The notes: generated by a model not told the origin, from the letters alone. A stretch of DNA of 64,000 nt from Helicobacteraceae bacterium (GCA_027063225.1 JAMOSG010000034.1:1-64000), one strand, 5' to 3'; positions 35,555 to 45,386 are shown, numbered from the stretch's first letter. Made by a program: numbers and translations.

Positions 35555-36392
35555 AAAGATATTTTTATGTTCCATTTGTAATATCAATAGTGGTACGTGT
35601 AATGAAGATTGTAAATTTTGCTCCCAAAGTGTACGTTATAAAGCAGATATAGAGCGTTATAAACAAAAACCATTAGAGCAAATTAAACAAGAAGCATTAG
35701 CTGCACAAGAAAATGGTGCACTTGGATTTTGCTTAGTAACTTCAAATAAAGGGCTTGATGATAAAACATTAAACTTTGTTTGTGAAGTTGCCAAAGAGGT
35801 AAAAAAAACAGCTCCAAAACTTCGCTTAATTGGGTGTAATGGAACAGCCTCTTTAGAGCAACTCTTAACTCTTAAAGAAGCAGGAATTGATGCGTATAAC
35901 CATAACTTAGAAACTTCAAAAGAGTTTTATAGCAATATTTGTACAACCCACTCATGGCAAGAGCGTTATGAAACATGCCAAAATGTAAATAAAGCGGGGC
36001 TTGTGCTTATTAGTGGTGGTATTTTTGGGCTTGGTGAAACACAAGAAGATAGAATCTCAATGCTTGAGTCTTTAGCTTCACTTCATCCTGCATCTGTGCC
36101 AATTAACTTTTACCACCATAATGAAGCACTCCATTTAAAACCTAATCCGCTAACAACAGATGAAGCATTAGAGCTTATTGCACTGACACGCAAAATGATT
36201 CCAAATGCAGATAGAATTATGGTTGCAGGTGGAAGAGAATTGATGTTTGGTGAGCATCAAAGTGAGATTTTTAAATATGGTGCAAACTCTATTGTTATTG
36301 GAAACTACCTCACAACAAAAGGGAGAGAATCCCATAAAGATTTAGCAATGCTTCAAAACCTAGGTCTTGAAGTAGCAACATCTGTAAAATAG
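35544..36392 (+). CDS. bioB: Biotin synthase
   Basis: BioB is the radical-SAM enzyme that inserts sulfur into dethiobiotin. The cluster motif is CNEDCKFC (Cys19, 23, 26), followed by SQSVRYKADIERY and by AYNHNLETSKEFYSNI near residue 117, with R in the AGGRE segment near residue 230. At 282 residues it is shorter than the E. coli enzyme (about 346), mainly at the termini, as in other Campylobacterota. It is coupled to the phosphoesterase gene. Confidence 0.92.
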   Translation: MQDKKIFLCSICNINSGTCNEDCKFCSQSVRYKADIERYKQKPLEQIKQEALAAQENGALGFCLVTSNKGLDDKTLNFVCEVAKEVKKTAPKLRLIGCNGTASLEQLLTLKEAGIDAYNHNLETSKEFYSNICTTHSWQERYETCQNVNKAGLVLISGGIFGLGETQEDRISMLESLASLHPASVPINFYHHNEALHLKPNPLTTDEALELIALTRKMIPNADRIMVAGGRELMFGEHQSEIFKYGANSIVIGNYLTTKGRESHKDLAMLQNLGLEVATSVK

Positions 36393-36398
36393 GTATAA

Positions 36399-37544
36399 AT
36401 GATGAGTGATAATGTTGTTTTAATAGGCTCTGTTTCACTCATTATTATATTTTCACCTTTTTTTGCAAAAATTCTTAAACTCCCAACAACTCCTATTGAG
36501 ATTGTACTTGGCTCTATTTTTACCTACTTTGGTTTACTGCACGATGAACACCTTTTTGAAATAGTTGCTGAACTTGGTTTTTTATACCTTATGTTTATAG
36601 CTGGAACGGAGATTAATCTTAAAACATTTGTTAAAATCTCTTTGAGTACTGCTAAACGTATTGGTGGGTATTTGCTTATCTTGTATGGACTATCGCTTCT
36701 TTTTGCTTTTTATTTTCATTTGAGTAATATTTTTATTGTACTTTTACCACTTATCTCTGTTGGGCTTATTGCTACCCTTTCAAAAGAGTATGGAACCCCT
36801 AAGTGGCTTGATATTGCTATGAAAGCAGGTGCTATTGGGGAGGTTGTAAGTATTGTTATTTTAACATTAACATCTTCTGCACTAGAGGAGGGTTTTGGTA
36901 TTAAGTTTATAGAAACAGTTGGATACTTAACACTCTTTTTAGTTGTTATGTTTGTACTTTTTCGTGCTGTTGAGATTTTGTTTTGGTGGTATCCAAAAGT
37001 TGCAACAACCCTTATGCCACACGATGATAAACTAGAGCAAGATGTACGCCTTTCAATGGGGATTTTCTTTTTACTTGTTGGAGTGATGCTTTATTTACAT
37101 CTTGAACTTGCTTTTGGTGCATTTTTAGCTGGTATATTTTTACCAACATTTTTTGAACATAAACATGAACTGCATAAAAAACTTGCCTCGTTTGGTTTTG
37201 GTTTTTTAATCCCTATCTTTTTTATCCATATTGGAAGTTCATTTTATTTAGAAGCACTTGTAATGGATGGTTTAATTTTAAAAGCATCTCTTATTGCGTT
37301 AATGATGGTAGTTATGCGTTTAATTGCTTCAAGTGTTTTTATAGATAAATTAGGCTTAAAAGATGCAATGCTTGTTGGACTCTCCCACTCTATGCCACTT
37401 ACACTTTTAATTGCAATGGCAACACTAGCATTTCAAGCTAAATCTATCGATTTACTCCATTACTACGCATTTATTTTAGCAGCACTTTTTCAGGTGATTA
37501 GTATTATGGTTGTTATCAAACTTTTAAATAGAGATAGTTTTTAA
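36399..37544 (+). CDS. Cation:proton antiporter (CPA2/KefB type)
   Basis: A 381-residue inner-membrane protein with about twelve helices of the Na+/H+ exchanger fold. Hallmarks are LPTTPIEIVLGSIFTYFG near residue 28, ELGFLYLMFIAGTEINL near residue 62, and AFGAFLAGIFLPTF near residue 235. There is no C-terminal TrkA/RCK domain, so it is a short, probably unregulated form. Ion preference (K+ or Na+) is not readable. It is convergent with purM and overlaps its stop by four bases. Confidence 0.9.
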   Translation: MMSDNVVLIGSVSLIIIFSPFFAKILKLPTTPIEIVLGSIFTYFGLLHDEHLFEIVAELGFLYLMFIAGTEINLKTFVKISLSTAKRIGGYLLILYGLSLLFAFYFHLSNIFIVLLPLISVGLIATLSKEYGTPKWLDIAMKAGAIGEVVSIVILTLTSSALEEGFGIKFIETVGYLTLFLVVMFVLFRAVEILFWWYPKVATTLMPHDDKLEQDVRLSMGIFFLLVGVMLYLHLELAFGAFLAGIFLPTFFEHKHELHKKLASFGFGFLIPIFFIHIGSSFYLEALVMDGLILKASLIALMMVVMRLIASSVFIDKLGLKDAMLVGLSHSMPLTLLIAMATLAFQAKSIDLLHYYAFILAALFQVISIMVVIKLLNRDSF

Positions 37545-38539
37545 ACCATCTCTACTCTACGCTCACCCTCTTTAATTTCACCAATAAGATAAGAACCCTC
37601 AGCAGTTACTAAAACTTTTTCAACATTTGCTTCATCTACTACTAAAATCATTCCAACACCCATATTGAATGCTCTAAACATCTCATCTCTATCAACATGT
37701 TGTGCAATAAGCTCAAAAATTGGTAAAACTCTAATAGCGTCTTTATTTACTTCTGCCATTAAGTTTTCAGGAAGTACACGTGGAAGGTTCTCAACAATAC
37801 CACCACCTGTAATATGTGCCATTGCTACAATCTCATCTTTTAAAGCTTTAAAAGTTTTTACATAGATATTTGTAGGAGTTAAAAGAGTTTCAATTAAAGG
37901 TTTACCTTCAAACTCATCTTCAAATTTCATTCCCATTTTTTCTAAAAGCACTTTACGTGCAAGTGAAAAACCATTAGAGTGAAGCCCAGAAGATGGAAGT
38001 GCAATAAGTTTATGCCCAGCTTTTACTAAACTAACTCTATCCATCTCGCTTTTTTCTGCAACACCAACTGCAAAACCAGCTAAATCGTAATCATCTTCAC
38101 TATACATACCTGGCATCTCAGCAGTTTCTCCACCAATAAGTGCACACTCACTTTGGCGACAACCCTCTGCAATTCCAGCTACTACATTTGTAGCAATTTC
38201 AACATCTAATTTCCCTGTTGCATAATAATCTAAGAAAAATGATGGTGTAGCAAAGTTACAAATTAAATCATTTACACACATAGCAACTAAGTCAATTCCA
38301 ACAGTATTGTGAATTCCACTATCGATTGCTAATTTTAACTTTGTACCAACACCATCTGTTGCAGCAAGCATTACAGGCTCATTAAAACCCTTTGGTAACT
38401 CAAATGCACCTGCAAAAGAACCAATCCCACCAAGCACACCTGGAACTTTTGTAGATTTTACAAGAGGTTTAATGTTTTCAACAAAACTATTTCCAGCGTC
38501 AATATCAACACCAGCATCTTTGTAGCTAATTTGGCTCAT
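37541..38539 (-). CDS. purM: Phosphoribosylformylglycinamidine cyclo-ligase
   Basis: AIR synthetase of purine synthesis. The 332-residue protein starts MSQISYKDAGVDIDAGN, has the ATP/substrate loops ATDGVGTKLKLA near residue 62, GGETAEMPGMY near residue 140 and AHITGGGIVENLPRVLP near residue 245. Length is normal. It stands alone on the minus strand; purT lies 19 kb downstream. Confidence 0.97.
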   Translation of the reverse strand: MSQISYKDAGVDIDAGNSFVENIKPLVKSTKVPGVLGGIGSFAGAFELPKGFNEPVMLAATDGVGTKLKLAIDSGIHNTVGIDLVAMCVNDLICNFATPSFFLDYYATGKLDVEIATNVVAGIAEGCRQSECALIGGETAEMPGMYSEDDYDLAGFAVGVAEKSEMDRVSLVKAGHKLIALPSSGLHSNGFSLARKVLLEKMGMKFEDEFEGKPLIETLLTPTNIYVKTFKALKDEIVAMAHITGGGIVENLPRVLPENLMAEVNKDAIRVLPIFELIAQHVDRDEMFRAFNMGVGMILVVDEANVEKVLVTAEGSYLIGEIKEGERRVEMV

Positions 38540-38591
38540 TTAGAACTCCATTTATAAAATGTTAAAATTATAACGAAGTGGAGTTTAATAG

Positions 38592-40433
38592 CTAATGAAA
38601 CTCAACGGGGTCTATATCTATCTCTGCTAATGGTGTTTTTGTAGCATAAAGTGCTTTTAAAATCTCTGTTGTTTTATTGGAGCGTAAAAGTATCTCAAAA
38701 CGAAACTTATTGGCAACTTTTGCAATAGCACAAGCACCCGCACCAACCACTTCTACTTCACTAAATTGTTGTAAATTTTGTTGCATCTGTTGCATCTGCT
38801 GCTTTGCTTTTTGCTCATTTTTATGGGAAAACAAAACTCTACATAACTTTTTATAGGGTGGATAAAGCCCTACTCTATACTCTTTTTCATCTTGTAAAAA
38901 CTTCTCATAATCATCTAAATACTCCTCAAAAAACTCCTCATTGAGTGTTTGCACAATCACCTTTGCATCTTTTTTTCTTCCACTTCTTCCTGCAACTTGC
39001 AACAACATAGAAAGAGCTTTTTCACGGGAGCGATAGTCATTAATATTTAAAATATTATCCATCCCAAGCACAACTGCTAAAGTAACATTTTCATAATCAT
39101 GCCCTTTACTAAGCATTTGTGTTCCAACTAAAATATCTATCTCTTTAGCATTAAAACGTTTAAGGAGTTTTTTGAGTTTTGCATTAGTTGAGATGCTATC
39201 TTTATCAAACTGCTCAATTGTTGCATCTTTTAAATTCTCTTGAAGCTCAATTAACGCTTGAGCAGTACCAATGCGTGAGCTTATTAGTGAAGGTGAGCCA
39301 CACTTTTGACACTGCTGAATAATAGGCTGTGTGTAATTACAATAGTGACATTTAAGCATATTTGATTTTTGGTGTACACTCATAGCAATAGAGCAGTATT
39401 TACACTCAACACTCGCTCCACAATCTTTACAAATAAGATATTTAAAATTTGCCCGTGTTGGTAAAAAAACAATCGATTGCTCTTTTTTTTGCACCGTTTC
39501 TTGCAATGTTTGAAGAATAAAAGGGCTTAATTCATCTAAACTTTTCTCATAAATAAAATCTCTTTGTGTTAAAGTATGTCCCCCACGTAAACGAAAATAT
39601 GGAAACTTCACATAACTGCTAAGCGATGGTGTAGCACTTCCTAAAACAACAGGAATATTATGAAGTTTTGCTAAATATATCGCTAAATCGCGTGCATGGT
39701 AGCGTGGTCTTGAAGCAGATTTGTAACTATCATCATGCTCCTCATCTACAACAATAAGCCCTAAATTTTGAAGTGGCAAAAAAAGAGCTGAACGTGGTCC
39801 TGCAACAATTTTAACTTGTGAATTGTAAATTTTTTCTTGTGCTATCTTTTTTTGTTTTGGGGTAAGTTTAGAGTGCCACATAACCACTTCATCTTTAAAA
39901 TAATACTCTAAACGTTTTTGCATTTGAGGGGTAAGTGCAATCTCTGGCATAAGAAAAATAACCTGTTTTCCCTCTTGCACAACCTCCTCAAAGTAACTCA
40001 TATAGATCTCTGTTTTTCCACTCCCTGTATCTCCAAAAAGTAAAGAGATGGGATGTTGTTTTAAAAACTCTAACGCCTCTTGTTGTTTAGTTGAGAGTGA
40101 AATTTTTTCTATGTTTTGTGGAATTGGAGAGTTTTGATGCTTTGATGAAAATGGCATAAGAAGTTTTGCAGCTTCCCCTAAAGAACAAACATAGTAAGTA
40201 CTAATAAACTCTATAAGTTTTTGTTGTTTAAGATCAAAATAAAAGGAGGTTTTCTCAAGAGGTTGTGTTTGAAATGAAGGCTCTTGCACCTCTTTTACAA
40301 TAAACCCAAAATGGGCTCTATTTCTTAGTGAAACTTTTACCTCTACACCAATTTCTACTACTTCATTACTATGGTATGTAAGAGGCTCTAGTGGGGAGCC
40401 AAAAATAGCTACAAGATAGTAAAAGTTTTGCAC
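38592..40433 (-). CDS. priA: Primosomal replication restart helicase PriA
   Basis: PriA reloads the replicative helicase at stalled forks. The 613-residue protein has an N-terminal DNA-binding domain, Walker A GDTGSGKTEIY near residue 135, the DEEH box VVDEEHDDSYKS near residue 227, a zinc-binding insert (CKDC, CKYC, CHYC, CQKC between about 335 and 380) and helicase motif VAGRSGR near 470. Start is GTG at 40433, sharing a base with the upstream pseudopilin stop (TAGTG). It is shorter than E. coli PriA (732), as is usual in this phylum. Confidence 0.95.
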   Translation of the reverse strand: MQNFYYLVAIFGSPLEPLTYHSNEVVEIGVEVKVSLRNRAHFGFIVKEVQEPSFQTQPLEKTSFYFDLKQQKLIEFISTYYVCSLGEAAKLLMPFSSKHQNSPIPQNIEKISLSTKQQEALEFLKQHPISLLFGDTGSGKTEIYMSYFEEVVQEGKQVIFLMPEIALTPQMQKRLEYYFKDEVVMWHSKLTPKQKKIAQEKIYNSQVKIVAGPRSALFLPLQNLGLIVVDEEHDDSYKSASRPRYHARDLAIYLAKLHNIPVVLGSATPSLSSYVKFPYFRLRGGHTLTQRDFIYEKSLDELSPFILQTLQETVQKKEQSIVFLPTRANFKYLICKDCGASVECKYCSIAMSVHQKSNMLKCHYCNYTQPIIQQCQKCGSPSLISSRIGTAQALIELQENLKDATIEQFDKDSISTNAKLKKLLKRFNAKEIDILVGTQMLSKGHDYENVTLAVVLGMDNILNINDYRSREKALSMLLQVAGRSGRKKDAKVIVQTLNEEFFEEYLDDYEKFLQDEKEYRVGLYPPYKKLCRVLFSHKNEQKAKQQMQQMQQNLQQFSEVEVVGAGACAIAKVANKFRFEILLRSNKTTEILKALYATKTPLAEIDIDPVEFH

Positions 40434-40876
40434 TAATCTACTATTTTCTTACAAAGCTCACCCGTAGTAGAGTCATCTCTATCACACTCAAAATGACCAT
40501 TTGTTGAGTTATAATCAAACTCTATAGCTTTGTTATCTAAGTGAAATTTATATTTTTTATCTTCCACTTTTTCCCATTTACCTTCACTAGTTCCAGCAAC
40601 AATACCGTAAGTTAAGAGTGTGCGACCATTGCCATCACCAGTAAAAAGAAGCTCATCATTATCACTCAATTTTGGAATAAAACTATTCACTCCACGAATA
40701 AGTTGGGATTGACGCTCACTTAAAATTGAGGAACGAATAGAAGCAACATCACTTCTTGCTGTTGCAATATGAGCTTTTGTGCCTGTTGAGCCAAAACGTG
40801 GTACCGCAACGGCAGCTAAAATACCCAAAACAATAATAACAAATATAAGTTCAACCATAGTAAAAGCTTTTTTCAT
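40433..40876 (-). CDS. Type IV-pilin-like prepilin (pseudopilin) 2
   Basis: A 147-residue prepilin. The class III signal KKAFTMVELIFVIIVLGILA has Met replacing the usual Phe at +1 and Glu at +5 of the mature protein (cleavage A-F-T|M). I choose the ATG at 40876 because AAGGA precedes it; a longer frame to 40936 adds a non-pilin N-terminus. The C-terminal half holds a predicted disulfide (CDRDDSTTGELC). It overlaps priA at TAGTG. It may be part of a type II secretion, transformation or type IV pilus system encoded elsewhere. Confidence 0.88.
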   Translation of the reverse strand: MKKAFTMVELIFVIIVLGILAAVAVPRFGSTGTKAHIATARSDVASIRSSILSERQSQLIRGVNSFIPKLSDNDELLFTGDGNGRTLLTYGIVAGTSEGKWEKVEDKKYKFHLDNKAIEFDYNSTNGHFECDRDDSTTGELCKKIVD

Positions 40877-40939
40877 CTTAAAATCCTTTAATATAAGTGA
40901 ACTTTCTCCACGAAAATGTGGAGAAAAATAAAACAATTA

Positions 40940-41335
40940 TTATTTTGTAAATTGTAACTCTGCTGCGTGTGCTGAACTAGCCTCTACAGTAGCATTTACA
41001 TCATACTCAACATTATCAATTTTTATAGTAAAATTTTCATCACCAATTGCAGCTTTATGGATTTGTTCTACACTACCACATTTACCATCAATAGTAATTG
41101 CTGCTTTTAAGTTATCTTTACTATATGCGACAGAAGCATTCTCATCATCTTGTACCATTCTCATCCAAAGTGTAGGACTTACTGTAGTATTAAATGTACT
41201 ATAAAAAGTTTGACACTGTGCAACTTTTGCTTTACTTGATGTTCCCATCATCTTTGGCACCGCAACTGCTGCTAAAATACCCATAATTACAATTACAAAT
41301 ACCAACTCAATCATTGAAAAACCTGAACGTTTCAT
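40940..41335 (-). CDS. Type IV-pilin-like prepilin (pseudopilin) 1
   Basis: A 131-residue prepilin: MKRSGFSMIELVFVIVIMG with a long hydrophobic helix (ILAAVAVPKM) and Glu at +5. The mature part has two cysteines (CQTF, GKCGSVEQ) that may pair. It lies 63 bases upstream of the second pseudopilin, and both share the N-terminal helix but not the C-terminal domain. No assembly ATPase or peptidase gene is nearby. Confidence 0.88.
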   Translation of the reverse strand: MKRSGFSMIELVFVIVIMGILAAVAVPKMMGTSSKAKVAQCQTFYSTFNTTVSPTLWMRMVQDDENASVAYSKDNLKAAITIDGKCGSVEQIHKAAIGDENFTIKIDNVEYDVNATVEASSAHAAELQFTK

Positions 41336-41430
41336 ACCCTACTCCTAATTCTATTGTTAAATCCTGCTATTTTCTAGCAAATTTAGGAAAAATGATATAT
41401 AATAACTAATTAGATGTTGCTTAATTGGTT

Positions 41431-41448
41431 TTGGAACTAAAATTGCTA
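41431..41448 (+). promoter_or_regulatory. Sigma-54 promoter of the flgB operon
   Basis: TTGGAACTAAAATTGCTA with GG (41433-41434) and GC (41445-41446) 12 bases apart, 49 bases before the preferred GTG start of flgB. Near-identical to the flaB element. In Campylobacter and Helicobacter rod and hook genes are sigma-54-dependent. Confidence 0.88.
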
Positions 41449-41479
41449 GTATTTTAAGTAACTAATGAGGAGTTTTAAA

Positions 41480-41911
41480 GTGGGTATATCTATATCAAAA
41501 TCTCATGAGTTAATGGCAAAAGCCTTAGATTTTCGCTCTATTAGACAAGATATGATTGCATCAAATATTGCAAATGCAGATACTCCTTTTTATAAACCTA
41601 GAGATGTTCGTTTTGAAGATGCGTTAGCAAAACAAAAAGAGGAAGTTTTTCATCAAGAGAGCAATAAACTCAAACTTGCAACAACAAATGGAGAACATCT
41701 TCAACCAAAAGAGGAACAAAACTCTTTAAGACCTACAACATTTTTTCGTGATGGGCATATGGCACGAAACGATGGTAACAGTGTAGATTTAGATGTAGAA
41801 ACAACAGAGATGAGTAAAAACTCTGTTATGTTTAATGCATTAGTACAAGCAATGAAAAAAGATAGTTTAATTTTTAAAAATGTAATCGATGCTTCATCGA
41901 AATTAAATTAG
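41480..41911 (+). CDS. flgB: Flagellar proximal rod protein FlgB
   Basis: FlgB builds the proximal rod with FlgC and FlgF. I prefer the GTG at 41480 (143 residues) because AGGAG sits 7 bases ahead; the ATG at 41465 has this AGGAG inside its own coding sequence. The N-terminal rod motif is IRQDMIASNIANADTPFYKPR near residue 22 and the C-terminal helix ends VIDASSKLN. It heads flgB-flgC-fliE-ftsI behind a sigma-54 promoter. Confidence 0.95.
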   Translation: MGISISKSHELMAKALDFRSIRQDMIASNIANADTPFYKPRDVRFEDALAKQKEEVFHQESNKLKLATTNGEHLQPKEEQNSLRPTTFFRDGHMARNDGNSVDLDVETTEMSKNSVMFNALVQAMKKDSLIFKNVIDASSKLN

Positions 41912-41920
41912 GATTAGTAA

Positions 41921-42415
41921 ATGAGTAACTTTTTAAGTAGTTTTGATATTAGTGGTTATGGGCTCTCTGCTCAGAGAGTTCGTGTAAATACAATCTCTAG
42001 TAATATCGCCAATGCTCAAACAACAAGAACAGCAGAGGGTGGGCCATACCGCCGTAAAGAGGTTGTTTTTAAAGAGATAGGTTTTAATGAGACTTTTAAT
42101 GAGGCTATTGCAAAAACTACAAACTCTCTTGGTTACTCAGATCCTCTTAGTGAAGGAACTATGGGGGAAAAACCTATTCCAGCTGTTTCAACTGTTTTAG
42201 TAGATAAAATAGTGCGTGATGACTCAAAACCAAAAATGAAATTTGAGCCAAATCACCCAGATGCAGATGCAAATGGCTATGTTGCATATCCAAATATTAA
42301 TCCTGTTGTAGAAATGGCCGATCTAGTAGAAGCAACAAGATCGTACCAAGCAAATGTTGCCGCATTTGAGAGTGCAAAAAATATGGCAAATAGTGCAATA
42401 TCTTTGATACAATAA
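41921..42415 (+). CDS. flgC: Flagellar proximal rod protein FlgC
   Basis: A 164-residue rod protein: N-terminal SAQRVRVNTISSNIANAQTT and C-terminal NPVVEMADLVEATRSYQAN, followed by VAAFESAKNM, which form the conserved paired helices of axial proteins. Exported by the flagellar type III system without a cleaved signal. It begins nine bases after flgB. Confidence 0.96.
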   Translation: MSNFLSSFDISGYGLSAQRVRVNTISSNIANAQTTRTAEGGPYRRKEVVFKEIGFNETFNEAIAKTTNSLGYSDPLSEGTMGEKPIPAVSTVLVDKIVRDDSKPKMKFEPNHPDADANGYVAYPNINPVVEMADLVEATRSYQANVAAFESAKNMANSAISLIQ

Positions 42416-42434
42416 AACTTGAGGTAATAAATAG

Positions 42435-42740
42435 ATGGATTCAATTAAAGGTTTAAGCACAACATCTACTGCTGATCTACTAAAGAAAAAAAGTAGTATA
42501 GATACAGCACAAAGTGGTGGTGCAAACTTTGCCGACTCTTTAAAATCTGCTTTAAATGAAGTAAATGATATGCAAGAAAAATCACAAGAAGCGATGGCTG
42601 ATATTGCAACTGGTCAAGTAAAAGATTTACACCAAGCTGCCCTCGCTATCGATAAAGCAGAGATTAGTATGAAACTAATGTTAGAGATTCGCAACAAAGC
42701 ACTCAATGCCTATAAAGAACTAGGAAGAACACAACTCTAA
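42435..42740 (+). CDS. fliE: Flagellar MS-ring/rod adaptor FliE
   Basis: A 101-residue protein linking the MS ring to the rod. Family features are ANFADSLKSALNEVNDMQEK near residue 30, VKDLHQAALAIDKAEISMKL near residue 63, and the C-terminus LEIRNKALNAYKELGRTQL. Third gene of the flgB operon, 19 bases after flgC. Confidence 0.95.
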   Translation: MDSIKGLSTTSTADLLKKKSSIDTAQSGGANFADSLKSALNEVNDMQEKSQEAMADIATGQVKDLHQAALAIDKAEISMKLMLEIRNKALNAYKELGRTQL

Positions 42741-42743
42741 ATT

Positions 42744-44531
42744 TTGCAAGAAAATCAATTTAATAACCAAACTGAAGTTCATGATAAAAATAGCAAAATT
42801 GTTGCTATTTTTATGCTTATTGTTGTTATTTTTATAATCTTTTTATTTGCAATGCTCTTTAGTGTTGTAAAACCCAGAGAACTTCCTAGTATTGCTGCAA
42901 AATATATATCAAAAGCTCAACGAGGTAGTATTGTTAGTGCTGATGGTTACACTCTTGCAACCTCTAAAAAACTTTACAAAATGGTGGTAGATAACCGCTT
43001 TATTGACCCACAAAAAGAGGAACTTTTTTTATCTTTAGTAAGTATTTACTCTAAAATTTCTGTAGAAGAATTAAGAACTAGACTACACAGAAGAAGAGGA
43101 AATGTTGTTCTTAGTTATAGTGTTGCACAAAAAGAGGCAAAATATCTCAAACGTCTCACATATGAGCTCCAACGTCTTCATGTTTTTAAAAGAATCAAAG
43201 ACCCAAAAACAGGTATTTTAATGCTCCATGGTCTTAGTGTACGTGAAAGTGGAGAGAGTCGCCTCTACCCTTATGGAAACCTTCTTACTCCTATTATTGG
43301 CTATCCTCATAAAATAGAGATAAATAACTATACAACAGTAGAAGGAATCAAAGGACTTGAGAAAAAATTTAATGAAGAGCTTTTCGCTCAACAAGATGCA
43401 AAAAAAATTGGTCCACGCGATGCCAATGGCTACATTATACTTAATTCAAAAAGTGATACAAAACGGCAAATAAATGGTGTAGATATTCATTTAACAATCC
43501 CTGTATCTTTACAATTTAAAATTGAACATATGTTAGATGAGATGAAACAATACATTGGTGCTAAAGAGATTATGATAGCTATTATGGATATAAAAACATC
43601 CAATATTTTAGCACTTGCTAGTTCTAATCGCTACCTTCCAAAACATATTAGAAGGAGTGATTATCCCTCTTTACGTAGTGGTATGACCGAGTATAGTTTT
43701 GAACCAGGAAGTGTTATTAAGCCTATCACTTTCTCACTTCTTTTAGATAAAGGGCTTATCAACCCTTACGATTTAGTCAATGCTCACAATGGACGTTATA
43801 GAATTGGACGTAAAATTATTACAGATGAGCACCGTTTTGATTGGATTAGTGCTGAAAATATTATTGTTTACTCATCCAATATTGGTATAGCACAACTTGC
43901 ACAAAAACTCTCAGGGTATGAGTTTTACCAAGGGCTTTTAGACTTTGGATTTGCTCAAAAATCTACACCAGATTTAATCTATGAAAGAAAAGGTTCCATT
44001 CCAGACCAAACACGTCTAAACAATGAACTTTATAAAGCAACAACCTCTTATGGTTATGGACTTAGAGTAAATCTTATGCAACTTATTCGTGCTTATAGTG
44101 TTTTTAACAATAATGGAGCAATGCTTACACCAAGAATTGTAGATTACTTTGTAGATGCTAAAGGGAAAAAAGAGTACATTCCACCTCAAGAACCACTACA
44201 AGTTATTAAACCCTCAACTGCACAACGTGTAAAAAAAGTTCTTATTAAAACTGTTTTAAAAGGGACAGGAAAAAAAGCGATAACTCCAGGTTTAGAGATA
44301 GGTGGAAAAACAGGAACAGCCCATAAAGTTGAAAAAGGAAAATATATATCAAAATACAACACAACTTTTATGGGATTTGCAAACGATGCAAAACACCGCT
44401 ACACAATTGGTGTAGTAGTAATTGAACCAACTATTAGCCAATTTGCCTCAAAAACAGCAGTACCAACTTTTAAAAAAGCGGTGGAGATTATGATTGAAGA
44501 GGGGTATTTACACCCACAAATTATCAAGTAA
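42744..44531 (+). CDS. ftsI: Class B penicillin-binding protein (FtsI-like transpeptidase)
   Basis: A 595-residue peptidoglycan transpeptidase with a short cytoplasmic tail, one membrane helix (about 24-45), a PBP dimerisation domain, and a transpeptidase domain with the active Ser in SVIK (near residue 330), the SSN triad and the KTG in GGKTGTA near residue 520. The start is TTG at 42744, three bases after the fliE stop; no ATG is available. The order flgB-flgC-fliE-ftsI is known from Helicobacter. FtsI makes septal wall; a PBP2-like role is less likely. It overlaps convergent panC by 24 bases. Confidence 0.9.
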   Translation: MQENQFNNQTEVHDKNSKIVAIFMLIVVIFIIFLFAMLFSVVKPRELPSIAAKYISKAQRGSIVSADGYTLATSKKLYKMVVDNRFIDPQKEELFLSLVSIYSKISVEELRTRLHRRRGNVVLSYSVAQKEAKYLKRLTYELQRLHVFKRIKDPKTGILMLHGLSVRESGESRLYPYGNLLTPIIGYPHKIEINNYTTVEGIKGLEKKFNEELFAQQDAKKIGPRDANGYIILNSKSDTKRQINGVDIHLTIPVSLQFKIEHMLDEMKQYIGAKEIMIAIMDIKTSNILALASSNRYLPKHIRRSDYPSLRSGMTEYSFEPGSVIKPITFSLLLDKGLINPYDLVNAHNGRYRIGRKIITDEHRFDWISAENIIVYSSNIGIAQLAQKLSGYEFYQGLLDFGFAQKSTPDLIYERKGSIPDQTRLNNELYKATTSYGYGLRVNLMQLIRAYSVFNNNGAMLTPRIVDYFVDAKGKKEYIPPQEPLQVIKPSTAQRVKKVLIKTVLKGTGKKAITPGLEIGGKTGTAHKVEKGKYISKYNTTFMGFANDAKHRYTIGVVVIEPTISQFASKTAVPTFKKAVEIMIEEGYLHPQIIK

Positions 44532-45329
44532 ACGTGTTGTACCAACAATAGCCTCTACAAGTACAATGCTCTTTGCAACTTCCACCTCTTTAATATACTC
44601 AAAATCTCTATTTAAAATCTCTACGTAAACTATCTCTAATGGTTCTAAATGTTTACGCATTTGTGTTTTAATCTCCTCTACATCAACAACCCCTTGTTTA
44701 ATAAGGTTTGATGCCAAATAGAGTGAAGATGAAATTTTTAAAGCCTCTTTTCTTTGCTCTTGCGTTAAATAAACATTGCGGCTACTAAGAGCAAGGCCAT
44801 CTTTTTCACGTACAGTATCTACTGCTACTATCTCTACACTCATAAACATCTGTTTTACCATGAGTGTTATAAGATTGAGTTGTTGTGCATCTTTTTTTCC
44901 AAAATAAGCACGCGTTGGGCTTACAATATTTAAAAGTTTCATAACAACTGTTAAAACACCATTAAAATGCCCTGGACGACTATGCCCTTCAAGAGTGTAG
45001 CCCCTTACATTTGGTGCAACTACCCTTACCTCATCATCTGTGTACATATCTTCAACTTGAGGGAAAAACAACACATCTACACCACTTATTTGGCAGATTT
45101 TTTTATCACTCTCATCTTTACGTGGATATTTTTCTAAATCTTCTCCTGCTAAAAATTGTGTAGGATTTACAAATATAGAAACCACAACAATATCATTTTG
45201 TGTTCGTGCATTTTTAATAAGTGAAATATGCCCATCGTGCAATGCCCCCATAGTTGGCACAAAACCAACACTCCCTTTTTGCTCTTTTAGATAATTTTTT
45301 AGTTCACGTGGATTGGAGATAATCTTCAT
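44508..45329 (-). CDS. panC: Pantothenate synthetase
   Basis: PanC ligates pantoate and beta-alanine using ATP. The 273-residue protein shows VGFVPTMGALHDGHISLIKN (adenylate HxGH site) near residue 22, FVNPTQF near residue 52, and AYFGKKDAQQLNLI near residue 146, with LSSRNVYL near residue 180. Length is normal. panE in the same window supplies pantoate; panB and panD are not present here. Confidence 0.97.
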   Translation of the reverse strand: MKIISNPRELKNYLKEQKGSVGFVPTMGALHDGHISLIKNARTQNDIVVVSIFVNPTQFLAGEDLEKYPRKDESDKKICQISGVDVLFFPQVEDMYTDDEVRVVAPNVRGYTLEGHSRPGHFNGVLTVVMKLLNIVSPTRAYFGKKDAQQLNLITLMVKQMFMSVEIVAVDTVREKDGLALSSRNVYLTQEQRKEALKISSSLYLASNLIKQGVVDVEEIKTQMRKHLEPLEIVYVEILNRDFEYIKEVEVAKSIVLVEAIVGTTRLLDNLWV

Positions 45330-45386
45330 TTTAAGCCTCTATTACATATAATTGCGAAATTATACACTATGTAGGATAGAAAAAAG

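Noticed and set aside
40877-40936. N-terminal extension of the second pseudopilin
   Set aside because: It would put 20 residues before the short class III leader, and AAGGA precedes the internal ATG.
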